DNA of 64,000 nucleotides from Emergomyces orientalis (Eukaryota > Ascomycota > Eurotiomycetes > Onygenales > Ajellomycetaceae), in contig MOWL01000048.1 of NCBI GenBank assembly GCA_002110485.1, forward strand, positions 248,001 through 312,000, read 5' to 3'. This document shows positions 35,321-46,489 of the stretch, in pieces. The first letter of the stretch is position 1. The number at the start of each line of letters is the position of its first letter. A program made the position numbers and the translations under genes. Below the pieces are notes generated by a model. The model was not told the origin of the DNA, did no database searches, and saw nothing but the letters and a program-made list of their open reading frames with translations.

Positions 35321-37768
35321 ATTGTTTTTATCCCTTTTTTTTCTTTCTTTTTTTTGCTTGCCCCTTTCCTCCTTTTGCCTTCAATTTCTCTTGCGCGCGT
35401 GCATACTCTGTCTGCTTATTCCTCATTTGCCCTGGGGTGTTTTGCTTTTAAAAACTGAAAATTATTGTAGCTGGTTGGTTGGCTGTCGCGAATAATGGCT
35501 GGTTTGTTTTTTTATTTTTATTTTTGAATTATCATGATCATTATTATTATTTCTCTTGTTTTTTTTTTGTTTTTTTTTTACTTCCTTTATTTCCGTCACT
35601 GTCTCTGTCTCTGAATTTGATATTCTTACTTTACTTTCCTCTTGAATTCAACTGGGAGGGATTCTGGGGATATGAGGTTGTGAATGGGGAGGAGAGGAGT
35701 CCAGTCGATCATCATTCAACAGCATCATTTAAAAACAAGAGAAAAAGAGAATAATAATGGAAAAAAAATATGTCAGTCATTATTTTTTTACTCTTGCTGA
35801 TTACTATCACCCGTTCATTGCTTGACATGTTGATCATACATTTTCACTTTTCATTTTCCCACACACAAACAAACACACACTCTCTCTCCATGTGCTGTGT
35901 GTTGATCTCGTTCATTCTTGATTCTAAAAAAGATATCGTTGCCACTTGCCACCAAGTTTCTACTGTAATTATTGAATAGTTAATTTCATTTATCTATATA
36001 TAAACAGAATGATGATGAGTGGGGACTGCGGTGGGGGTGAGGTGATTTTCAGAAAGTTAGAAAACATCGGATTTTCTCTATTTGGAATATAAGTTTATGA
36101 TTCAAGTTATATCCTTAATCCTAATCTTACCCCCTTTCTTCGGCGCCGATTGCGCCACGGGTTAAGTATTCAGATAAGAGCAGGTTAGGTTTGACAAGTT
36201 ACCCCAGGTAAAGGTAGGTTTAACAGTTGCCTAGGCACCTAGGTACTGTACATACAGCACCCGGGCTTTGTCTACCTTAACTGCTGTTCTCATGTGCTTC
36301 TATACTGTGTGTACCCATGTCTCTCTGTGTTGGTCCCTGAACTAGTATACTTTCCCATGTGCATGGTACAATTTTGTTTTCCGCCCTGTGTCCACAGTTA
36401 AGGAGCCTCTTATGACGCTTATCTCCTGAAACTTTTTCGTCTGGTGTGTTGGATCTGGGAATTTGGGAATTTGGGGGTGGAGAGGAACTGGCACGGAGAT
36501 ATCGGCATTTGCAACGGGTATAGGAATAACGGATATGTGTATGATGAATTATTTATTAACTGGGAGCTGGGAATGGGATGGGAGCATGGCGTGGATCTAG
36601 AGGTGGATAGCCAAGGGTGGATATTAAGGTTAATATTCGGGGACGGAAGTTTGTGTGTGTTAGCTGGAAATCCTTGGAAGATTCTTCTGGCGTGAGAGTT
36701 TGTGTCTTGGTTCAACTTTATCATCTACATGCACGGGTTGTACTGGGTCAGTGCCACTGTCAGAGTTTTGCGAAGAGGGGAATTAAGAAAAGGCAACGAA
36801 CGGGTAGACGGTTGCTGGAAGATAGTGGAGTATATAGTGTTAACAGCTGATATTAGTCTTGGAGATGACCGTGGCCGTCTTTTGTGCGATAATGTTATTC
36901 AACGGTTTAATCCGTGGAGCCCTGCAGTGGGACATGCGAGAACAGAGGAGGATATGAGGAGGTATATAGGCCGTGTGTTATTATTATTATACCTGGGTAT
37001 GAATTTAAAATGAAATGTTCAGGATTACGGAATATTAAGAGAAGTGATGGAAGAGGGGATAGATAGGTGAGTGGACTGAACTAACCTTCGGTCAATTTAT
37101 CACCACCCACCTCAAGTTGATATTTTCATAAGTTCTCGCCGCTGAATATCCGTGACGAGAGAGAGGAGGAGAGATCTATAGTTGTGCAAAATTTACTCAG
37201 AGTAGATGGTCATGTAGAGATACCTAGATATACAACCTGCTTTCATGGACTACCTCGCTGTGCCCCAGTCCCATATATCTACGACCAAGATCGACGCATC
37301 AAGTTACCGTGAGAATATGCTGGCAGTTCAATCCTTTTCCCCTCTAGCGATAGCTCGATGCGGTATGGATAGTCTCCGTGACGTTGATTCCCCTTCCTTT
37401 CGATGCTGTCCATACATACCTCATATGGGCGCCCCCTTAAACGGCAGGTATTGTGGCAGATATATCTGCTGGGTCGTATGATGCTTTGCTGCTGTGATTA
37501 ACAAATGCATAGTTGCCTCCTCCATTCCGTCAACTTCATGCAGACGTAAGTCGACCATATGTATTTCGATATGTGTGTATACAACTGTGATTTCCTGCAT
37601 ATTCGCGCTCATTATCCCCAGCATTCCCTCGGCCGAGATACCCATCAAATCCCCCATTACATCCCATCCGCGAGCAAGGTGACACAGATCGCACAGGAAC
37701 ACAACGTCCGGCATAGACATAAATTGTACACTACATATAGCCGAGGATTTCATGCATTGGACGTACAG

Positions 37769-37970
37769 ATAACGTAAACAATTACCTTCTGCATCAAATA
37801 ATAGCCTTCTGGATCACCTTGTATCGCCACACCAAAATTTATATGTAGCGCTACCTTAATTTGTTTGTTATGTTTGTTTCAAAAGTAGCGCTACATATAA
37901 ATTTTGGTGTGGCGATACAAGGTGATCCAGAAGGCTATTATTTGATGCAGAAGGTAATTGTTTACGTTAT
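37769..37970. mobile_element. MITE-like hairpin element with perfect 86-bp inverted arms
   Basis: Bases 37769-37854 are the exact reverse complement of 37885-37970, with a 30-base spacer (37855-37884, containing TTTGTTTGTTATGTTTGTTT). Taking TA at 37770-37771 and 37968-37969 as the target duplication gives a 196-bp element starting ACGTAAACAATTACC and ending in its complement, as in Tc1/mariner or pogo-derived MITEs. It has no coding capacity. Perfect arms suggest recent insertion or gene conversion. At under 400 bp it would escape RIP. A non-autonomous transposon is inferred; a structured RNA is an alternative. Confidence 0.7.
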
Positions 37971-40030
37971 GGATATATGTAAACATAATAAAAGGTCCAT
38001 GTAAATGCCTGCCGCACAGATTCATATGAAGTGAGATCATTTTCCTTGAGTAACTGTCCCCCACATACCAAGCCCATCAATTGCCCAGTGCCGAACTGGG
38101 CTGACGAACTGGATGTATAGTTTTGTGATGATATATGCAGCACAAAGGGCCAGGAAGAAAAGGGGCCGGGGGGAGTTTTCAATTTTGAGTGCTGGCACAC
38201 TTTATGAATGAGGAGATAATGCAAGGCCGTCCAGGGTATTGTGAGGGCTGAATGAGATGTGAGATGTACTACTGTACATCTCGGCCAGCGGATTGGTATG
38301 AGTATTGTAGGTAGCTGGGCATCTATTTATGGGTTGCGATGTGAGGCGACGGACGGGCGGCGCACACTCGAGAATTAACACAAGGATCCTTCTCAGCTTC
38401 AAATGTCCGTGGATCCAATATCCCTGGCGGAGAATTCCTTGTCCTTTTGTGCTGGAATTGCGTGACTTACTCGGCATTCGGAATTGGTGTTGGTGGGGGT
38501 ATTAAACGAATCTGAATATTCAGGTTGGTAACATGGAGATTTGCCATCTCAGTGCAGTTTTACGCCGGAGCCATCAAATCAAAAGCTTATAACTCTCTCC
38601 CGTCATGGAAACTTTTGATTGCTAATCAGTATATAGTGGCCCCGCACGCTGAGCAGCAAAAGCCTATTTTATTGATATCTCACGAGTGCGCGATGGCGTT
38701 GTCTTTATGGATTCGGGATTCCGAGCTTAGGTTTGGAAATAGCGCTAGCCGGCTTACAAATTGGACGCTGAGAGTATCCGGTTTCGCCTGCTATCACACC
38801 AGAAACCAAGTTCCCACCAACCTCGGAAACATGCTAATGGCGGCTTTAACGGAGGTAGGGCTTCGGGACACTAGGCGCTTTGGACCGGTTACACCAAGCC
38901 AAATTTTCAAAAGAACGCTCTACCTTCGGGCACTTTTCTAAAAATCTGTGGAGTGTTGCCTCTGTATCTCTGTTGCCATTCGCTATTCAACGAACTACTG
39001 CGAGGGCCCTCTGGCTAAAACTCCCCAACAAGCTAGAGCGGTCATCCTATCAAGAGATTTTGTTTCGTCTTCGAGGTGCTGTTTCAGCACCCAATTTCCG
39101 ATGACGAGAAATGAGTCAACAATACTCATCCCTGGCCGGGTTCGTGAATCGTCCACCTCAGGTGGGGCCGTAATGGGCGTCTGGGCCATCAGTTCGGTAC
39201 GGGTTTTACCCTAAAAACAACAGTTGTAAAATCCGAGACTAGGTGCCGGTGCGGCTAACTCGTTCTCTCTTTTGTGCCTGATAAAGGAGGTTGAGGTTTG
39301 CGCTGGGATGCAGGTAGGATATTCATGCACAGCCAGTTATCCCTGCTCGTTCGCATATCAGATCAGAAGCGAAAGACATGAAGGTTGAGAATGACGCAAT
39401 CTGACCCAATATTCAAACCAAATTTATGGGCGAAGTCATGGTGACATTGCCTGACTCGGAGGAGCTGATTAAAAATCTGAGTTTTCGCATCTCCACTCCT
39501 GACAAATGCACAGGAAAAATACAATTTGTACACCATTAACCAGTCGGAAAGCTCATAGGCAAAGATCCTCCCACACATATAAAGTAGCTACATTCCAATT
39601 ACTGATTATGGAGGAATTAGATGAATATCACTTTTCTTGTGCTTTTCTTTTCTTTTCACCTAGCATTGTCGCTGTCGACGACCTGACAGGTTTTACAACC
39701 TCGCCTCCCCCTCGCCGGGAAAAAAGGCAAATTGTGAAGCACATCTGCTTGTTTCCTGCATAACCATACTGATGCATGTCACCCTTTTGTGCTGTGTGAG
39801 TTATTGACGTGACAGAGCCTGCTCATTGGGCGTACTGAAGTTTGGTTGGGAGCTTGGACAGTGTCACCGTGTTGCTCGGACCAAATTGCGATCCATATAA
39901 CTAAATAGCAAAATTTTGTACTCGGACTGGATATCCCAACAAGTGATCGGCGTGCCTTCGAGGAGGTATAATCGGCCCGGTAATTTTCGTCACATTTTAT
40001 TCCCTTTCGCCTAGGCCAGTTTTCCTTGGA

Positions 40031-43000
40031 ATGGCATCGTCACCCAACCTAGGTGCCGAGCGCGAAGAGGTGGGACAACAGATTGATTGTGCAGGCCCCT
40101 CGCAGATATCTGTAGATATGGACCCAGAGAAACCGGTATCCGAATCGAGTTGCGAGGGCGGATGGGGCGAATATGAAGAGGGTGGCCCAGTCTCTCGTCG
40201 TGGTGCCATGGAGGAATTCGCTGAAATGTCGAGGGAGTTAACAAAGTTGAGCCTGCAGAAAAGTAAAACTTCGACGAAGCGAAGAAAGAGCCTTGTCCGT
40301 CAATCTTCCACCAGCTCTGAGATGGGCAAAGATATCGATCTTGAACGTGACTCGTTTGATTCGGCGTTTTTCAAGGAGAAAGGTTTCCAGCTGAGCGAGT
40401 TTTTGAGAGATGGACGTCTCGAACGGAGAACCACTGCAGGAGGCCCTGGAAAAAAGATCGGAGTGGTCTTCAAAAATTTGACCGTGGAGGGTATTGATGC
40501 TACCTCATCGTTTGTTAAGACGCTGCCAGACGCAGTGAAGGGAACATTTGGGCCTGACCTCTATAATCTTTTGACTCGTTTTTTCCCAGCACTCAGATTC
40601 GGAAAGCCGCCCCCGACTCGCAACCTCATTCACGCTTTTACTGGCGCCCTCAAAGATGGGGAGATGATGCTAGTCCTCGGGAGACCTGGCGCTGGGTGTA
40701 CGACCTTTTTAAAATCTATCGCCAACAATCGATCATCTTTCGCTGCTGTTTTGGGAGATGTCAGTTATGGTGGAATATCTGCGGAAGAGCAAGATAAGAA
40801 TTTCCGCGGGGAAGTCAATTATAACCCTGAAGACGATCAACACTTCCCGGCCTTAACTGTGGAGCAGACCCTCAGGTTTGCTTTGATGAACAAGACAAAG
40901 AAGCGGGACCAAGATTCGATCCCAATCGTCGTCGACGGGCTGCTGAAAATGTTCGGGATTAGCCACACCAGAAATACCGTCGTTGGCAACGAGTATGTCC
41001 ATGGCGTTTCTGGCGGAGAGCGCAAACGTGTTGGTATTGCAGAGACCCTGACTACCAAATCTTCGGTTGTTTGCTGGGATAATTCGACTCGAGGCCTCGA
41101 TGCCAGTACTGCCTTAGACTATGTCAAGTCTCTCAGAGTCATGACGGATGTCAGCAATCGAACCACCTTTGTTACACTTTACCAGGCGGGAGAGGGGATA
41201 TACGAGCTTATGGATAAAGTTATGGTTATTGAGGAGGGCCGCATGCTATACCAAGGCCCCGCAAATCAGGCAAAGGCTTATTTTGAAAGTCTAGGGTTTT
41301 ACTGCCCGGAGAGATCGTAAGTTATATATCTCTCACATGAAGTTTAAATATAGTTTCTGTTTGGCTAACATCACACAAGCACAACGGCGGACTTTCTTAC
41401 GTCCCTGTGCGACCCCAACGTTCGTCAGTTTCAACCGGGCCGACACGCTTCGACACCTAAAACCGCGCGAGAGCTGGAAGTAGCATTCAGAAGTAGCGAC
41501 ATTTATGAGGGAATCTTGAAGGAGGTCGATGACTATGAGAAACAGATTCAAATAACTGACGCCGCTGATACCCGTCAATTCCAAAAATACGTTGGTGATT
41601 GTAAGTGAACAAATTTAGAAACTCCATCAAAATTTGCACCTAACCTGTATGAATTGGCCTGACATAAGTTTTTTTTTACATTTAGCAAAAAGCAAAACTG
41701 TCTCAAAAAGGTCGAGTTACACTGTGTCATTCTCACGGCAGGTCATGGCTTGTACAAAGCGAGAGTTTTGGCTCTTTTTGGGCGACAAAGCCTCTCTATA
41801 CACCAAGTTTTTCATCATCATTGCTCTGTCCCTCATTGTCGGCTCTCTCTTTTATGGCCAGTCACTTGATACTAGCGGAGCCTTCGCCCGCGGTGGTGCC
41901 TTGTTCTTCTCTATTCTTTTCCTTGGCTGGCTTCAACTTACGGAATTGATGCCGGCCGTCTCGGGAAGAACCATCATTGCGAGACACAAGGACTACGCCT
42001 TTTATCGCCCGTCTGCTGTTGTTATCGCTCGCGTCCTGGTCGATTTACCCGTCATCTTGGCTATGCTTGTGGTACTAGTAGTGGTGGAATATTTCCTCAT
42101 GGGGTTGGACGTCGACGTTTCCAAGTTCTTTATTTATTCTTTGATCATCTACGCTATAACGATGTGTATCACGGCCATGTATCGCATGTTTGCCGCATTC
42201 TCAGCCACTATAGACGACGCTGTACGGTTTGGAGGAATTGGTACGCTTTAGTTATCTTTTCATCCTACTGGATTTTAATGCTGACGATGTGAAAAGGTTT
42301 TACGCTACTTATCTTCTACGTTGGATACGTGAGTTATATAAATCTCTACGCACTTGGATGATATACTAATATCGGAATTTTTGTGCAGGCAATTCCGAAG
42401 CACGCGTTGCTCACCGATTCCCCCTGGTTTGGCTGGTTGCTATATGTCAATCCTATATCGTACGCGTTTGAAGCCGTCTTGACTAATGAATTTTCGGACC
42501 GTGTTATGGAATGTTCGCCTGATCAGCTTGTGCCGCGAGGCCCTAATATTGACCCAAAATATCAAGGATGCTCTCTTCCTGGTTCTCAGTTGGGTAGTAA
42601 CACCGTGTCGGGAGCTCGATACCTGGACTATTCATTTCAATTGTTAGTATCTCGTCTATCCTGAATAAACAAACAGCGCACTGTTTAATAGTTCGGAATC
42701 AAAATCTAGTTCTCGGAGTCATCTTTGGCGCAACTTTGGGATTATCATCGCTTTCACGATCGCGTACATTGTGATGACCGCAGTCGCGGCTGAAGTCTTC
42801 CCATTTATCACTGGAGGCGGCGGTGCCTTAGTATTCAAAAAGTCCAAGAGGACGAAAACAATGACCAAAGTTCAGCAGAAGGCCCAACTCCAAGATGAAG
42901 AGACAGGTAAAATCGAACGAGTTGGAGATGTTAGTGGTGTTACCACTGAAAGGTCCTCTGCTATTGCCAACCACGAAAATGCCGAGTCTACAAGACTTTC

Positions 43001-45209
43001 GACCAGCGATAGGGTTTTCACTTGGACCGATGTTGAATATACAGTACCCTATGGGGATGGTGAGCGGAAACTCCTCAATAAGGTAACTGGTTATGTGAAG
43101 CCGGGGAGTATGATTGCTTTGATGGGTGCGTCTGGTTCAGGAAAGACCACACTACTCAACACTCTAGCCCAGCGGCAGAAAATCGGTGTAGTATCCGGTG
43201 AAATGTATGTTGATGGACGAGCTCTTCCTCCGGATTTTCAAAGAGGAACTGGTTTCTGTGAACAGATGGACATCCATGACACCACTTCCACTATCAGAGA
43301 AGCCTTGGAATTTTCAGCGATCCTGCGCCAGGACAGAAGCATCCCCTACGAGGAAAAGATTGCATACGTTGATCAGGTCATCAGCCTATTGGAACTAGAA
43401 GATATCCAAGATGCCATCATCGGTTCACTTGGTGTTGAGCAAAGGAAGCGGTTAACAATTGGAGTTGAATTGGCAGCCAAACCAAGTTTGCTATTGTTTT
43501 TGGATGAACCGACTAGCGGACTGGACAGCCAGGCAGCGTTTTTGATCATTAAATTCCTGAAAAAGCTATCTCAAGCAGGACAAGCTATCATCTGCACCAT
43601 TCACCAGCCATCATCGCTACTAATACAACAGTTCGATACTATCCTTGCCTTAAACCCCGGGGGAAACACCTTTTATTTCGGGCCTGTAGGCGAGAACGGC
43701 CGTGCCGTGGTTGATTATTTCGCGGAGAGAGGCGCCGTTTGCCCTCCTAACAAGAACGTCGCAGAATTTATCCTGGAGACTGCCGCGAACGGCCGCAGGA
43801 GCAACGGGAAACGAATCGATTGGAATGAGGAGTGGCGGAACTCGAAAGAGCTTCTTCAATTACGAAGTGAAGTCGAGCAACTCAACTCCCAAAGGCGTGA
43901 ACAACCGCTTTTGGAGACCGCTAGTTCCCAATACGAATATGCCGCACCCATTACTCTTCAGTGTTGGATGCTCACGAAACGACTGTTCGTCAACTACTGG
44001 AGGGATTCTTCGTATATCTATGGAAAGCTGTTCATCAGCGTGATCCTTGGTATCTTCAATGGCTTTGTATGTACCTACTTCATTTGGAATTACTCCTTCT
44101 TTGGGCCTTCTACTAACAGTACCATTTACCACTTAGACTTTCTGGCAACTGGGAAATACCATATCCAGCATGCAAAACCGAATGTTCACCACGTTTTTGA
44201 TCATATTGCTCCCCCCGATTTTCATGAACGGCATCCTTCCAAAGTTCTTCATGAATAGAATGCTGTGGGAAGCGAGAGAGCACCCGAGTCGAATCTACGG
44301 CTGGATTGCATTCTGCACGGCGAATGTCGTCTGTGAACTTCCAGCAGCCGTGGTTACCAGTGTTGTCTACTGGGTACTCTGGTACTTTGCGACCGGTCTT
44401 CCCACCGACGCGAGCACCGCCGGCTACGTGTTTTTAATGTCCATGCTCTTCTTCTTCTTCCAAGCCAGTTGGGGTCAGTGGATATGTGCCTTCGCACCCT
44501 CGTTCACCGTTATAGGAAATGTAGGATTTAAGCTTTTCCCCATCCACGAATTTCACACAATCCCAAACTAATCTAACCGTCCCACTGCCAGGTTCTCCCA
44601 TTCTTCTTCGTCATGGTAAATCTCTTCAACGGTGTCGTGCGCCCATACTTCTCCATTCCACCATTTTGGCGCTACTGGATCTACTACGCAAACCCAACAA
44701 CCTGGTGGCTCCGGGGTGTGCTCTCTGCAACCCTTCCCGCCACACAAATCATCTGCTCCCCTGCTGAACTCACGCATTTCAACCCGCCGCCCGGTCAAAC
44801 CTGCACCGAGTACGCGGGTAATTTCATTTCCTCCGTCGCGCGTTCAGGCTACCTCACGAACCCTGACGCGACGGCTGACTGCACATACTGCGCCTACTCG
44901 AATGGAACTGAATATATGCGTACCCTGAATGTCTACGAAGGGGATAAGTGGAAAAGTTTCGGAATATTCTTGGCATTCGTGGTGATCAACTGGGGATTGG
45001 TGTATTTCATGATATATACCGTGAGAGTCAGGGGGTGGACGTTCGGTTTCGGGACGACTATCAGAATTGTGGAGAAAGGAATTTCGTGGGTGGAAGGTTT
45101 GGCGAGGTCGAATGGCAAGGTGAAGTCGAAGGAGGAGGGTGTGCTGAAGGAGAACAAAACTGAGCAAGCCAGCGGAAAGGAAAAGGAGGCTGTTGGGGAG
45201 AGTCAGTGA
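40031..45209 (+). CDS. PDR-type (ABCG full-size) ABC multidrug transporter
   Basis: Eight exons (40031-41316, 41380-41600, 41686-42240, 42297-42328, 42389-42642, 42710-44066, 44137-44520, 44592-45209) give 1568 aa, the usual PDR size. The order is NBD-TMD-NBD-TMD. NBD1 has the degenerate Walker A GRPGAGCTTFLK (about residue 217, Cys for Lys as usual in PDRs), signature VSGGERKRVGIAE (about 326) and Walker B VVCWDNSTRGLDAST. NBD2 has canonical Walker A GASGSGKTTLLN (about 922), LGVEQRKRLTIGVEL (about 1024) and LLLFLDEPTSGLDS. Each membrane domain ends in the Cys-rich extracellular loop typical of PDRs. All splice junctions keep frame. Exon 4 is only 32 nt. Such pumps export azoles, xenobiotics or lipids at the plasma membrane. 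The substrate is unknown. The Lys-rich C terminus (KGKEKEAVGESQ-like) is cytosolic. Confidence 0.94.
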
Positions 45210-46489
45210 GTAATTCATGGAAAAATTTTATAATTGTTTTAATAATACTTGTCTTGCCCTTTTTGTTCTGTTGTTTTTATTCGGGAAGAGATTTGCCAAT
45301 ATTTTATCATGGGTTGATTTCCTTGGCTTTAGCGCTGTCCTTTTTTCGTTTGGTTTTGTTTTTCGACTTGCCTGCTTTCAAAATCTGTATAGTTTTTTAT
45401 TTTTCCCTTTCTTTACTTTCTTCCTTTTATTTTGTATGATTTTAGTGTTTACCACCTCCGCGTTGTCAAGCTTCCAGCACGTACTCTCCACTTTCCTCCC
45501 TCTACTCTGGGCATTTTCGGGTGGGTGCCTTTCATTCGGTGGGAGCAATGAATGAGTGGAGAGGGCAAAGAAAACGAAGATTCTGAGAAAAAAGAAATGT
45601 TATAGATCGGATAGAACTTAGATATGTATATACTGCACATGGAGCACATAGAGCACATAGAGAAAACAAAAATAAGAAATATACAAAATTTCCAACTTGC
45701 GTTTTCTTTTGTTCCTGGGTATCTCATTCTCAGCGATTGATAATACTTGAATCGCTGAATTGCTCTCAGCCCGCTGCTTAGGTTAACCAGCAAATAACTA
45801 CCTTAAACGTTTACAGAAATTTGAAGGAGGGTATCACATTACGGATAAATCTATTAGATAAGGAGCATGACCCAGACAGAATCAAGAGGTGTGTAGGTGA
45901 TACGGTAGTGTCCGGCGAGAACCATGCATAGCGGAGGCCTTTTATGGCGTTGGCAATGCGCCTCAAATTGTTAAACCAATTCTGTTCGAGAGGCGTCCGG
46001 TTTTCCTTGTTTCCCTTTCCTTTCTCTTTAGTGAGACTGCTACTTCCAGGGAAAACTGGAATTTTCGTTTGGTTTCCAGCTGACAGAGTCAAACATGCTT
46101 TATTTTACCCACTATTCAAATTGAGAGAAATATTAATAAAGGGAGAAGCAAAATTATTTCTTTGCCTGCATTAGGAAAGGTGTGTTAGACCTAAGCAGGG
46201 GGAATAACCGTGCAGGGGGAAAGTATTTATTTTTTTTAAAAAAAAGGCCAAAGAATGTGACATAAATATCATTCCAACAATAACACGCCATTTAGCATAC
46301 AATTATTGAAGTACATCCGTGTCCGTACTTGCCCTTACTGTCGCTCTACCGTCGCTTTTCCATCGTCTTAACACCAAATTCCACATTCCCGTGCCTCGGG
46401 GAAAGAAAAACTCCCAATCGCCCAACGGAATAGAAGAAAAGCATAAGAAACCAAGCAACCCCAGATAGCCTATTATTCAATCAATGTAA
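45210..46489. other. Intergenic region between convergent genes
   Basis: 1.28 kb between the convergent ABC transporter and TDP1 stops. It is T-rich at first (probable 3' UTR), with a short CACATRGAG repeat at 45637-45662. No gene was seen. Confidence 0.6.

Larger units (their letters stand above)
34787..40030. other. 5.2 kb RYP1 downstream region without genes
   Basis: No supportable gene. The first kilobase is T-rich with a 17-C tract at 35055-35071 and a diverged direct repeat at 35201-35320, probably RYP1 3' UTR. 36.1-37.7 kb is unique sequence containing CCTAGGTA-type motifs (36237). A hairpin element sits at 37769-37970. The ORF at 38525-38941 (138 aa) has no recognisable domain and was not called. 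Confidence 0.65.

Noticed and set aside
38525..38941. 138-aa ORF before the ABC transporter
   Set aside because: No family recognised and no support from flanking frames.
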